From NCBI GenBank assembly GCA_002747185.1, contig PDTV01000004.1, positions 1-64,000 of the forward strand: a stretch of 64,000 nucleotides of DNA. The letters are read 5' to 3'. Source of the stretch: Candidatus Contendibacter odensensis (GTDB lineage Bacteria; Pseudomonadota; Gammaproteobacteria; Competibacterales; Competibacteraceae). This document shows, piece by piece, positions 43,394 to 52,617 of this stretch. The notes under the pieces were generated by a model. It did not search any database and was not told the DNA's origin. It saw only the letters and a program-made list of their open reading frames with translations. The position numbers and the translations under genes were made by a program. The first letter of the stretch is position 1, and each line of letters starts with the position of its first letter.

Positions 43394-44622
43394 TAGTCAG
43401 TCACCCTTTCCGGTACGGGCCTGGTCTTTTCAATCCATGGCAGGAACCAGAGCGCAACGAAGAATCCGAAGTAAATCACGGTACAGATTCGGGCAACATC
43501 GGTACGCATTGGTGTTGAAGGTAATGCGCCTAAATATCCCAGAATCAGAAATGATATGATAAACAGCGCCAGTGCCAGCTTGAAGGCGAGGCCACGATAG
43601 CGAATCGATTTGACCGGACTGCGATCCAGCCATGGCAAGAAGAACAGGATGACAATAGCACCTCCCATACCGAGCACACCCCCTAACTTGTCAGGGATTG
43701 CGCGTAAAATGGCGTAAAACGGGGTGAAATACCACACAGGTGCGATGTGCGGAGGTGTCTTGAGCGGGTCAGCCGGATCAAAGTTAGGATGCTCCAGGAA
43801 GTAGCCGCCCATTTCCGGTGAAAAGAAAATAACTGCGGTAAAGAAGATTAAAAAAACCATCATTCCGAAAAGATCCTTGACCGTGTAGTAGGGGTGGAAC
43901 GGAATACCATCCAGCGGTACACCATCTGGACCTTTCACTTTTTTGATTTCAACGCCATCAGGGTTGTTGGAACCGACTTCATGCAGGGCAATGATATGTG
44001 CGACGACCAGACCCAGCAGCGCCAGGGGTACGGCGATGACATGCAGCGAGAAGAAACGGTTTAAGGTAGCGTCAGAGACTACGAAATCACCACGAATCCA
44101 CAGTGATAAATCAGGGCCAACAACGGGAATCGCACTAAATAGTGAAATGATCACCTGTGCGCCCCAATAGGACATTTGACCCCAAGGCAACAGGTAGCCC
44201 ATAAAAGCCTCTGCCATCAAACACAAGAAAATCAGTACGCCAAAGATCCAGATCAATTCGCGCGGTTTTTTGTAGGAACCGTAGAGTAGGGCACGGAACA
44301 TATGCAGATAAACGACGACAAAAAATGCTGATGCACCGGTCGAGTGCATATAGCGTAGTAGCCAGCCCCAGTTTACATCTCGCATGATGTATTCAACCGA
44401 GGCAAACGCTTCTGCGCCACTGGGCTTGTAATTCATGGTTAACCAGATGCCCGTTAAAATCTGGTTAGTCAGCACTAAAATGGCCAATGAGCCAAAGTAA
44501 TACCAAAAATTAAAATTTTTGGGTGCGTAATACCGGGTTAGATGCTCACGCATCATTTTGGTTAATGGGAAACGATCATCGATCCAGCCCATCAAACCTG
44601 TTGTACCTTGTGTGTTTGCCAT
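43393..44622 (-). CDS. petB: Cytochrome b of the bc1 complex
   Basis: 409 residues with eight membrane helices. Heme ligands are in HSTGASAFFVVVYLHMFRAL and the later HVIAVPLALLGLVVAHI; quinol site PEW-type motif appears as APVWYFTPFYAILRAIP. It oxidises ubiquinol at the Qo site and reduces it at Qi, pumping protons. Ends overlap petA and petC by one base each (ATG/TAA style), so translation is coupled. Confidence 0.95.
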   Translation of the reverse strand: MANTQGTTGLMGWIDDRFPLTKMMREHLTRYYAPKNFNFWYYFGSLAILVLTNQILTGIWLTMNYKPSGAEAFASVEYIMRDVNWGWLLRYMHSTGASAFFVVVYLHMFRALLYGSYKKPRELIWIFGVLIFLCLMAEAFMGYLLPWGQMSYWGAQVIISLFSAIPVVGPDLSLWIRGDFVVSDATLNRFFSLHVIAVPLALLGLVVAHIIALHEVGSNNPDGVEIKKVKGPDGVPLDGIPFHPYYTVKDLFGMMVFLIFFTAVIFFSPEMGGYFLEHPNFDPADPLKTPPHIAPVWYFTPFYAILRAIPDKLGGVLGMGGAIVILFFLPWLDRSPVKSIRYRGLAFKLALALFIISFLILGYLGALPSTPMRTDVARICTVIYFGFFVALWFLPWIEKTRPVPERVTD

Positions 44623-45221
44623 TATGCGCTCTCCGGACTCACACCAATCATTACCAGCGAGTCAGTAACAAACTGATAGTCAGGAACTTCCAGATTTAGA
44701 GGCGCAGGAACGCCTTTGTACACACGTCCAGCGAGGTCGAAGCGGGAACCGTGGCAGGGACAGAAGAAGCCGCCTTTCCAGTCAGGCCCCAGGTCGTCGG
44801 GGGCAATATCAGGTCGGAACGTGGGAGAGCACCCCAGATGGGTACAAATACCAATCAGCACCGATAGTTCCGGTTTAATGGCGCGATAAGCGTTTTGCGC
44901 ATAGGCGGGTTGCTGGCTCGCTTCTTTGGACAGTGGGTCGAGCAGCTGGCTATCAAGGCCGGGCAATGCTTCCAGCATCTCAGGGGTGCGTTTCAGCAGC
45001 CAGACGGGTTTGCCGCGCCACTCGACCGTCATTCTGGCGCCTTCTTCCAGCTTGCTAATATCCGCTTCTACCGGGGCGCCAGCAGCCTGAGCACGTTCGC
45101 TGGGCGACCATGATTTTAAAAACGGAACGGCAACAAACGCTGCACCCACGCCGCCAACTACAGTTGCAGCAGCAGTCAATAGGCGACGCCTGCCGAGATC
45201 GACGGTATCTACCGTACTCAT
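44622..45221 (-). CDS. petA: Rieske iron-sulfur subunit of the bc1 complex
   Basis: 199 residues: twin-arginine-like start DLGRRRLLTAAATVVGGVGA, one membrane helix, then the [2Fe-2S] binding motifs CTHLGCSPTF and CPCHGSRFDLAGRVYKG. The Cys/His ligands are complete. First gene of petABC; its promoter lies in 45222-45492, divergent from bluB. The complex implies an aerobic or nitrate-type respiratory chain beside the ferredoxin enzymes. Confidence 0.95.
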   Translation of the reverse strand: MSTVDTVDLGRRRLLTAAATVVGGVGAAFVAVPFLKSWSPSERAQAAGAPVEADISKLEEGARMTVEWRGKPVWLLKRTPEMLEALPGLDSQLLDPLSKEASQQPAYAQNAYRAIKPELSVLIGICTHLGCSPTFRPDIAPDDLGPDWKGGFFCPCHGSRFDLAGRVYKGVPAPLNLEVPDYQFVTDSLVMIGVSPESA

Positions 45222-45492
45222 AAAGCAGCCTCCTAAATTATCAGTTTATCGTTAATAGGGGATGGTGGGCTGACAACCCGAATGGCGTCACGCTTTAGTA
45301 TTCACCGACCACCATGCTTGCCGACACTGGCGGTTTCGGGGATCGCCAGACGGCGCACGGAAGCCGTTCCATGGCCTCCACAGTGTAGTAAAACTATACC
45401 TCAGTGAGGGTATTTGGGTCTATGTACTTGTCTTGCTTTAGCGTTAGGCTATGCGCTCGAGATTTTTCTGCTGATAACAAAAGCTGTTAAAT

Positions 45493-46209
45493 ATGAATTC
45501 AAGCGAACATCGTTTTTCCAGTAGCGAGCGCCGTGGTTTATACCGTGCGATTAAAGAGCGGCGGGATGTGCGCTCACAATTCCTGCCTGACCCGATTCCA
45601 CCTGAGGTATTAACCTGTTTGTTGCAAGCGGCACACCATGCGCCATCTGTTGGTTTTATGCAGCCTTGGGATTTTATTGTCATTGACGATTTGAGCATTC
45701 GCCATTCAGTCAAGATGATGTTTGAGCGAGAGAATGCCCGCGCCGCCGAAAATTACCGTGGTGAACGTGCAGCACTTTATCGTCGCCTCAAGCTGGAAGG
45801 TATTGTGGATGCACCCCTTAATCTGTGCATTACTTGTCACCGTGAGCGAGGTGGCCCCCATGTATTGGGGCGGCATACGGTTGTGGAAACTGATTTGTTC
45901 AGTGTTTGCCTGGCGATCCAGAATCTCTGGCTGGCGGCTCGTGCTGAAGGTGTGGGTGTCGGTTGGGTCAGTATTGTAGATCAACAGGAACTGGGCAACA
46001 TGCTGGGATTACCGGTAGATGTGTATCCGGTCGCTTATTTGTGTGTCGGTTACGTGAGCGAGTTTTTGCCCCAGCCGGAATTGGAGCTTAAAGGTTGGCG
46101 TTCCCGATTGCCGTTGCAGGAATTAGTGCACGGTAATGGCTGGGGGCAGCCATTGACCGATACGATGCTGGCCGAGATTATCAGCAAGGCCACTGTCTTG
46201 AAAGATTGA
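45493..46209 (+). CDS. bluB: 5,6-dimethylbenzimidazole synthase
   Basis: 238 residues. Nitroreductase-fold BluB: RRDVRSQFLPDPIPPEVL near 24-42, AAHHAPSVGFMQPWDFIVI, ITCHRERGGPHVLGR and LWLAARAEGVGVGWVSI. It splits reduced FMN with O2 to make the lower ligand of vitamin B12. No other cobalamin gene is in the window. O2 dependence fits a microaerobic life style. Divergent from petABC. Confidence 0.9.
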   Translation: MNSSEHRFSSSERRGLYRAIKERRDVRSQFLPDPIPPEVLTCLLQAAHHAPSVGFMQPWDFIVIDDLSIRHSVKMMFERENARAAENYRGERAALYRRLKLEGIVDAPLNLCITCHRERGGPHVLGRHTVVETDLFSVCLAIQNLWLAARAEGVGVGWVSIVDQQELGNMLGLPVDVYPVAYLCVGYVSEFLPQPELELKGWRSRLPLQELVHGNGWGQPLTDTMLAEIISKATVLKD

Positions 46210-46244
46210 GTACTGTGATGGTGCTGGCAGGGTAATCCAGCCCT

Positions 46245-47012
46245 TCAATCAGGAATCACGCCAGTCAAAATACCCGGGCCGGTTTGTAGTGGCACGACGT
46301 TGACACCGCCAAGCCAGGCACAATAGTCCAGATCCTGTTCGCAGCCCATTGCTTGCAGGTCGCGACCATGATGGGCATAACGCAGTAAATCTGGCAGGCG
46401 ATCTTGCCACTGCTGAAAGAGTGCGGTGGCGGCGATAGCCTCGTCGTCGCCCGCACAATCACTGTCGATCTCGGCATTGAGGGCATGACAAATTGCGCCG
46501 GCACAGAGGGTATCTTCCAGCGAAAAGCTACCATGCCAGCCTGCTGCAATGATCCACACTGTACGCGGCTGTTTATCGAGAAGAAAACGGGTGACTGCAT
46601 CACGGTTAGTGAGAGAGGCGGTCAACAGAATCGGTACCTGTCGTACGCGCTCCAGGGCGCGAGTGCCATTGGTGGTACTCATAAACAAACGTTTTCCGGC
46701 GACGCGTTCAGCCGTGCATTCTGCCGGTGAATTGCCAAGGTCAAAGCCATCAAGCTTTTTACCACCGCGCTCTCCTACAAGCAGCCGTTTGTCTTCAGGC
46801 CAGAGTTTGCTGAGCCGAAAGAGCGCATTGATATCGTCAAAAACCTGTATGGCTTCTGCACCCGATTCCAGCGCTGTAGCCATTGTTGTGGTTGCACGCA
46901 GCACATCGATGACAATGGCGCATGAGGGCATTTCAAGTTGCGTTCCGCTGTGGTAGGATTTTTTTTTAAAATCAGGGACTTGATCAGGTGTATGGTAAAC
47001 GAAAACTTGCAT
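46245..47012 (-). CDS. comB: Probable 2-phosphosulfolactate phosphatase
   Basis: 255 residues from the ATG at 47012, eight bases after AGGA. The ComB-family motifs are CAIVIDVLRATTTMATAL, LLVGERGGKKLDGFDLGNSP, FMSTTNGTRAL, AGWHGSFSLEDTLCAGA. In archaea ComB dephosphorylates phosphosulfolactate in coenzyme M synthesis. Bacterial members often stand alone, and no comA or comC partner lies here, so the true substrate may differ. Converges with bluB; 35 bp between stops. Confidence 0.78.
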   Translation of the reverse strand: MQVFVYHTPDQVPDFKKKSYHSGTQLEMPSCAIVIDVLRATTTMATALESGAEAIQVFDDINALFRLSKLWPEDKRLLVGERGGKKLDGFDLGNSPAECTAERVAGKRLFMSTTNGTRALERVRQVPILLTASLTNRDAVTRFLLDKQPRTVWIIAAGWHGSFSLEDTLCAGAICHALNAEIDSDCAGDDEAIAATALFQQWQDRLPDLLRYAHHGRDLQAMGCEQDLDYCAWLGGVNVVPLQTGPGILTGVIPD

Positions 47013-47395
47013 GGTGGTGGTCCTGTGGGTACTGGCACCCATTACTCATTATGTTGGTTCAATAGGGCTTTAGCATGCGGTTACCCCGATTGCTCCTTAA
47101 ACAGGGGGAGAGTGCTACGGCATCGTGCCCAGCATGGAGGATGGAGATTGGTGGGGGCAGGCAACAATGATTTTTTCTTATGGAGTAAAAAATTTGACGA
47201 CACTATAACTTTAAGGATATATGAAAATTTCACGCAGCGTTTTTTTCTCAGGAATCCGGATATCCGCTCCTTCAAGACTCGCGTCGTTATGGATCATTAA
47301 GGTAAGCCTTTCGATTCCTGTTGAGGCTGAAGATACTCGGTGGTGGCCGGATAGCAAATAGATTTACACGCCTGGCCGGTCAATACGGCGTGTTC
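47013..47395. other. Intergenic spacer upstream of comB
   Basis: 383 bases between the start of comB and the end of recJ, both on the minus strand. A 47-codon plus-strand frame at 47221-47364 has AAGGA just upstream of its ATG, but its product matches nothing I know. Otherwise only promoter sequence for comB is expected. Confidence 0.3.
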
Positions 47396-49120
47396 TCACC
47401 CGTGCTGTACCGGCTCCAGATATTCAATCATAAGTTGTAGACGCTGCTGGTTGCGCCAATCGTTGATATCCAATCGATAGGCAATTCGCAGTCGCTGGGC
47501 GCCAGGAGTAAAGTCAGCCGCTTGTCGAAAGGCGACCGCTTCCAGCACATGTTGAGTGCCGGGGAGTTGCAACCATAATTTTAGATGGTTTTCTTTCATG
47601 ATTTTATGAGACTGTACCTCAAAAACCCCATCAAAGAGCGGCTCTGGAAAACCCTGGCCCCATGGCCCGCCTTCACGCAGGGCTTTGGCTGTATCCAGTG
47701 AAAAATCATCTGCTGTCAGCTCACCATCGCTCAATAGCTGGCCATGCAGGTCATCAGCTGTTAGCCATCGGCGTACCTCAGTATCAAAAGCTTGACTAAA
47801 GCGCTCGAAACACGCTTTATCCAGTGATAATCCCACCGCCATCGCATGGCCGCCAAAATGACGGATGAGCCCGGGTTGCGCCGTCGCCACAGCAGCTAGC
47901 GTGTCACGTAAATGCAAGCCGTTTACAGATCGTCCCGATCCCTTGATTTGATGATCGCCATCGGGGGCAAACACAATAGTCGGGCGATGGGTCTGTTCGC
48001 GTAACCGGCCAGCGATGATGCCAACGACACCTTGGTGCCATTGGGGGTCAAACAAGCACAGTCCAAACGGTAGCTGTGCTTCTGCGGGTGCGATTTTGTC
48101 GAGCCGTTCCAATGCTTCGCTCTGCATTTGTGTTGTGATGCTATGACGTTGCCGATTAATGGCATCCAGTTTTTGCGCGATAGCCAGGGCCGTGTCCGGA
48201 TCGTCGGATAACAGACATTCAATACCCTGCTGCATATCTTCCAGACGACCGGCCGCATTCAGTCGAGGTGCCAGGTAAAACCCGATATCTGCGGCAGTCA
48301 GGCGATTTTGCGGGCGTTTGGCAATGTGACAAAGTGCTGTAATACCGGCGATACAGCAGTTTTCACGGATTCGCCGTAAACCCTGTTCCACCAAAATCCG
48401 GTTGGTATGATCCAGGGGAACGACATCGGCGACAGTGCCTAATGCCACCAGATCAAGAAATTGCGCCAGATTCGGTTCGGTAATGCCCTGCGCAGTGAAC
48501 CAGCCACTATCCCGCAAGCGGGCGCGAAGTGCCAGCAACACATAGAAGATGACCCCGACACCGGCCAAACATTTGCCTGGAAAGGTATCGCCAGGCTGAT
48601 TGGGGTTAATAATCACATCGGCAGGTGGAATGGTCTGACCAGGCAGATGATGATCAGTAATCAGTACCTTCATGCCCCGTAGCTGCGCCGCCTGCACCCC
48701 TTCATGACTGGAAATACCGTTATCCACAGTAATGAGCAGGTCAGGGTGATCTGCTGCGGCGAGAGTGACAAGCTCTGCGGTCAGGCCATAGTTATGTTCA
48801 AAACGGTTTGGAACCCGATAACTGATCTGTTCAACACCGAATGCCCGCAATACCCGCACTGCCAGGGCGCAACTTGTCGCACCATCGGCATCAAAATCGG
48901 CAATGATTGTAATACGCCAGCGCTCGCGCAGTGCGGTGTACAGCAGATCAGTGGCCTGCTCAATATTTTTGAGGGTGCCCGGTGGGGTCAGACTGGCGAG
49001 CGTCTTGTCGAGCTCCTTAGCGCTGCGTATTTGACGGGCAGCATAAATCCGTTGCAGCAAGGGCGATGCTGGTAAGTCGGTGGCAGTGTGTGTATCACGG
49101 CGGATGATAAATCTGGACAT
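47396..49120 (-). CDS. recJ: Single-strand DNA exonuclease RecJ
   Basis: 574 residues, full length. DHH-family motifs: ADFDADGATSCA (Asp75-Asp79 region), TVDNGISSHEG (Asp133), ITDHHLPGQ (His157, His158), then NPNQPGDTFPGKCLAGVGV, and DHHA1 motifs GRSVNGLHLRDTL and GGHAMAVGLSL near 400-430. It degrades 5' single-strand ends in recombination and mismatch repair. The C-terminal OB-like domain is present (AYRLDINDWRNQQRLQLMIE). Confidence 0.95.
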   Translation of the reverse strand: MSRFIIRRDTHTATDLPASPLLQRIYAARQIRSAKELDKTLASLTPPGTLKNIEQATDLLYTALRERWRITIIADFDADGATSCALAVRVLRAFGVEQISYRVPNRFEHNYGLTAELVTLAAADHPDLLITVDNGISSHEGVQAAQLRGMKVLITDHHLPGQTIPPADVIINPNQPGDTFPGKCLAGVGVIFYVLLALRARLRDSGWFTAQGITEPNLAQFLDLVALGTVADVVPLDHTNRILVEQGLRRIRENCCIAGITALCHIAKRPQNRLTAADIGFYLAPRLNAAGRLEDMQQGIECLLSDDPDTALAIAQKLDAINRQRHSITTQMQSEALERLDKIAPAEAQLPFGLCLFDPQWHQGVVGIIAGRLREQTHRPTIVFAPDGDHQIKGSGRSVNGLHLRDTLAAVATAQPGLIRHFGGHAMAVGLSLDKACFERFSQAFDTEVRRWLTADDLHGQLLSDGELTADDFSLDTAKALREGGPWGQGFPEPLFDGVFEVQSHKIMKENHLKLWLQLPGTQHVLEAVAFRQAADFTPGAQRLRIAYRLDINDWRNQQRLQLMIEYLEPVQHG

Positions 49121-49155
49121 CGAAATTGTCTGTATCCGTACAAGCCATGGGTTGT

Positions 49156-49440
49156 TCAGTAAGCGACAGCGAGCAATCCTCGAACGATCACTTGACCGTC
49201 TGCTTTAATGCACTCGAAGCGCACCCGTTGCTGTTCCGGTTTGGCAAAATGGATGATGAACGTTTGCTCCGGTCGTAATGGGGTCAGGAATTTGACCATT
49301 GGTATTCCGGTCGGGTGCATATCGGGTTGTTGATCGGTAAATGCCTGCACTATCTTCTCAAGAATGAGTGTGCCGGGTACTATGGGTTGATCAGGAAAAT
49401 GTCCGGCCAGGCAGGGGTGATGAGCCGCAATGACATTCAT
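49156..49440 (-). CDS. Hot-dog dehydratase-like protein (FabZ/ApeP-like)
   Basis: 94 residues. GHFPDQPIVPGTLILEKIVQ carries the catalytic His and PG turn of 3-hydroxyacyl-ACP dehydratases; FECIKADGQVIVRGLLAVAY is the last strand pair. It is shorter than FabZ (about 140), lacking the N-terminal helix. It overlaps the AMP-ligase gene by four bases, so the two act together, probably on an aryl or fatty acyl thioester. Such pairs occur in aryl polyene and xanthomonadin clusters. Confidence 0.68.
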   Translation of the reverse strand: MNVIAAHHPCLAGHFPDQPIVPGTLILEKIVQAFTDQQPDMHPTGIPMVKFLTPLRPEQTFIIHFAKPEQQRVRFECIKADGQVIVRGLLAVAY

Positions 49441-50792
49441 ATCGGTGGTTCCGGTCGGTCAGCAGGGTTCAGGGAAGGGTCAGGTGATGATGTCGGCGAT
49501 ATCTTGGCCGATGGCAGGCTGGTCAGTGTCAGCAGTGCATCCCGTGTTATTTTACCGGTTTCATTGCGAGGTAGCTGGGCGACCTTGATCAGTGGCCGGG
49601 GCAGGAATACCGGATCGAGGCGACGGGCCAGCTCGGCCAGTATCTGGGGTTCACTCAGCGTGGGGGCGACCACAACGGCTACCAGTCGTGAGATTTCACC
49701 ATCGGCTTCATCAGGTAGCGCAAAATGGCCTTCGACAACGCCTTCAATAGTATTGATCTGATGGTTGAGATATGCCAGTGAATTACGTTTGCCGGCGATA
49801 TTGACCGAATCCTCACTACGGCCCAACAGCTTGAATTCACGTGTGTTACAGATTTCCAGTCGGTCACATAGTGTTACCGGCTCTGACAAATGTGCGCCTG
49901 ATAAAGCATTTGCGTGCAAATGGAAACCCTCGTATAAACACCAACGGTCGCCATCCAGCGTGCGACGGCTGGCGATGGAGCCGGCTTCGGTACAACCATA
50001 AATTTCTCTTACAGGTGCACTAAAGCATTGTTCTGCCTGTTGTGCCAGGGTGGTGGATAAAGGTGCTGTGGCCGAAATAACAAAATCCATCGCGGGCCAG
50101 TTTAATTCGGCATCGACACAGGCTTGCAGGTGAACAGGCGTTGTGACCAGTATGCGCGATGGCGGCAACTCGGATAGTGCTACACGGACGTCTTCCGGGA
50201 AAAAGGGGCGGCTGGTGTGCACGCTGATACCACTGACCAGCGGTGCCATAATAGAGGTTTCCAGGCCATACATATGTTGAGGAGGGACGGTTGCTACCAT
50301 CTGGGTTTGGTGGTTAAACCCAAAGCGTTGCTGTGCTTGTTTGGCGCCACCAACCAGCGCGTGCCAGTATTTTAAATGGGGTTTGGCACGACCGGTACTG
50401 CCAGAGGTGAAGGCAATGGCGATAAGCTGACGGGCCGGTAATTCGGGAATGGCGGGTGTCGTGTGATCTGCTTGTCGGGCAAGCCATTGTTCAAGATCGG
50501 CATCGGTGATGACAGTACTGTCGGGGTAATTTTGAGTGAGCTGCTGTAGAGGTAAATCAGCACGGCTGGACGGTAACAGATTCGTCTGCCCGTTTACACC
50601 GACAGCCGCAAAAGCCACCATAAACAGATAGCGATCCTGACACAGATTAACGACAAATTGTGTCGGAGGCAGCAAGTCGATGACACAGTGGATATGGCGT
50701 AGAAACTGTGCACGACTGATGGCGTGCTGGTGCCGCCGGGCCAGAGGTGTTTCCAGTGATGCTGATGAGAGTAAAGGTAATGTAGCTGACAT
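49437..50792 (-). CDS. AMP-dependent acyl/aryl ligase
   Basis: 451 residues of the ANL superfamily. The AMP-binding loop is AIAFTSGSTGRAKPHLKYW; later motifs are YGCTEAGSIASRR, NIAGKRNSLAYLNHQI and the C-terminal PRNETGKITRDAL with the catalytic Lys. Short for a CoA ligase (500+), it resembles the stand-alone AMP-ligases of aryl polyene-type pathways. It should activate an aromatic or fatty acid with ATP. Coupled to the dehydratase gene; no ACP, ketosynthase or ketoreductase lies nearby. Confidence 0.75.
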   Translation of the reverse strand: MSATLPLLSSASLETPLARRHQHAISRAQFLRHIHCVIDLLPPTQFVVNLCQDRYLFMVAFAAVGVNGQTNLLPSSRADLPLQQLTQNYPDSTVITDADLEQWLARQADHTTPAIPELPARQLIAIAFTSGSTGRAKPHLKYWHALVGGAKQAQQRFGFNHQTQMVATVPPQHMYGLETSIMAPLVSGISVHTSRPFFPEDVRVALSELPPSRILVTTPVHLQACVDAELNWPAMDFVISATAPLSTTLAQQAEQCFSAPVREIYGCTEAGSIASRRTLDGDRWCLYEGFHLHANALSGAHLSEPVTLCDRLEICNTREFKLLGRSEDSVNIAGKRNSLAYLNHQINTIEGVVEGHFALPDEADGEISRLVAVVVAPTLSEPQILAELARRLDPVFLPRPLIKVAQLPRNETGKITRDALLTLTSLPSAKISPTSSPDPSLNPADRPEPPI

Positions 50793-50807
50793 GAATGTAA
50801 CGCGTAT

Positions 50808-51251
50808 TTAGTGCACGACTCGCGTGGGGGCGCCGTCAAGATAATGATGAATATTTTCCACCGGTTGCCCGGCCAGTCGCGGGCGGGATTCGCAGCTGCC
50901 CCGGGCGCTGTGTGGAGTGATAATCAGATTGGGACTATCCGCTGCCGGGAGTGGATTGCCGGCGACCGGCGGTGCTGTACTGGGCACATCAATGCCCGCA
51001 CCGGCCAGGGCGCCCTGGTGTAGCGCGTTGGCCAGGGCATTTTCGTCTGCTAGCCCGCCACGCGCCGTATTGATCAATACAGCATCGTGACGCATCAAAG
51101 CCGGTTCTGGTGCGCTGATGGGCTGGTATGTCTCCGGTGTCAATGGGCAGTGCAGGCTTAGCACATCGACACATGGCAGTAGCGCCGACAATGCCAGCCG
51201 TCCATCGCGGTGTTCTACCGCTGAATCCCGATCAAGAAAAACACCTAGCAT
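50808..51251 (-). pseudogene. D-2-hydroxyacid dehydrogenase, N-terminal half deleted
   Basis: 147 residues equal to the C-terminal part of a glycerate/hydroxypyruvate-type dehydrogenase: DVLSLHCPLTPETYQ, VLINTARGGLADENALANAL (catalytic Arg), AGAGIDV and PNLIITPHSARGSCESRPRL (catalytic His, but the usual HIAWAS-REAR has decayed). The substrate domain and the NAD Gly-rich loop are missing; upstream lies hemH with no room for them. A 5'-truncated remnant, though a start at 51251 keeps the frame open. Confidence 0.7.
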
Positions 51252-51357
51252 GGCAAGGGAACCCTGGATAACAACACGCTTTTATTATAGGCGTAACCTT
51301 GCCGGTAGCAGGATTTTGAAATGAGGCCGGTTTTCATTACCGAGGGATTTATCTGCA

Positions 51358-52458
51358 ATGCAATCTACCTCATCGTCTGTTTTTGATCATGAACAGCCCG
51401 CTTGTACGGGTATACTGTTTGTCAATCTGGGCACGCCAGATTCGCCGACACCGGTAGCCTTGCGCCGCTATTTAGCTGAATTTTTGTGGGATTCGCGGAT
51501 CGTGGAAATCCCTCGAATACTGTGGTGGCCGATTTTACATGGCATCATCTTGCGAGTACGACCGGCGAAGTCTGCACGTAAGTACCAAAGTATCTGGCTG
51601 CCGGAGGGTTCACCGCTGTTGGTCATTACTCACCGGCAAGCCAAAGCCGTTGCCGCAAAATTGCAGCAAGAAGGCTTCAATGCCGTGCGCATAGCGGTAG
51701 CAATGCGTTACGGAAATCCTTCGATAGCCTCGGGGCTGGCAGCGTTGCGTGCTGCCGGTGCTCGCCGTGTACTGGTGTTGCCGCTGTATCCGCAATATTC
51801 TGCGACAACAGTCGCCTCAACCTTCGATGCCGTTACTGCTGAGTTGCGGCGTTGGCGCTGGCTGCCGGAGCTACGCTTTGTCATGCAGTACCATGATGAG
51901 GCGGGGTATCTGGATGCGTTGGCAAGGAGTATTCGTGCTGCTCGTAGTGGACGGTCGGTTGAGCGCCTGTTATTTTCATTTCACGGACTCCCTAAAAGTA
52001 ATCTGCTGGCAGGTGATCCTTATTTTTTCCAATGTCACAAAACTGCTCGTTTGGTCGCTGAGCGGTTGGCATTGCCGCTGGATGAATGGGCTGTGGCATT
52101 CCAGTCCCGTTTTGGTTGTACTGAGTGGTTACGGCCTTATACCAGTGAGTTACTGCGTGAATGGGCGCAATCGGGTGTTGGCAGTGTGGATGTGGTTTGC
52201 CCAGGTTTCGCGGCTGATTGTCTGGAGACTTTAGAAGAGATTGCTATTGAAAACCGGCAAATATTTTTGGACGCGGGTGGCCGACAGTTTCGATATATTC
52301 CCGCCCTGAACGATGCACCTGAGCATATTAACGCATTGTTTGCCTTGATTCGGCAGCATACCGCCGGTTGGCCTGAGTTTGACGCTGATTATGATTCTGA
52401 AGCAGTCGCGGCTGAAGGTGTCGCCTGCCGTGAGCGGGCACAAGCCATATTATTCTAG
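51358..52458 (+). CDS. hemH: Ferrochelatase
   Basis: 366 residues. Family motifs: ILFVNLGTPDSPTPVALRRY, FLWDSRIVEIPR, LPLYPQYSATTVASTFDAV, LLFSFHGLPKSNLLAGDPYF (catalytic His), WAVAFQSRFGCTEWLRPYT and PGFAADCLETLEEIAIENR (Glu). It inserts iron into protoporphyrin IX, the last heme step, supplying the cytochromes encoded nearby. Start at ATG 51358. Its promoter lies in the 106 bases before, divergent from the broken dehydrogenase. Confidence 0.95.
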   Translation: MQSTSSSVFDHEQPACTGILFVNLGTPDSPTPVALRRYLAEFLWDSRIVEIPRILWWPILHGIILRVRPAKSARKYQSIWLPEGSPLLVITHRQAKAVAAKLQQEGFNAVRIAVAMRYGNPSIASGLAALRAAGARRVLVLPLYPQYSATTVASTFDAVTAELRRWRWLPELRFVMQYHDEAGYLDALARSIRAARSGRSVERLLFSFHGLPKSNLLAGDPYFFQCHKTARLVAERLALPLDEWAVAFQSRFGCTEWLRPYTSELLREWAQSGVGSVDVVCPGFAADCLETLEEIAIENRQIFLDAGGRQFRYIPALNDAPEHINALFALIRQHTAGWPEFDADYDSEAVAAEGVACRERAQAILF

Positions 52459-52617
52459 TTTTGTTGCATGGTACTGGTATGCAGGAAAATCTGTCATGAT
52501 TTTATGAGCACGCCTTTTATCGCCTTCTATACTGACTAAAACGGTATTTGTCTGTGCCGTTGGTGATGGTCACCGGTGATTGGTGACATAGCCTCAAATC
52601 TGGCGTATAGGATAGAT

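Noticed and set aside
47221..47364. 47-codon ORF with AAGGA ahead of its ATG
   Set aside because: Product looks random after the first ten residues and no promoter or homolog is evident; noted only in the spacer entry.
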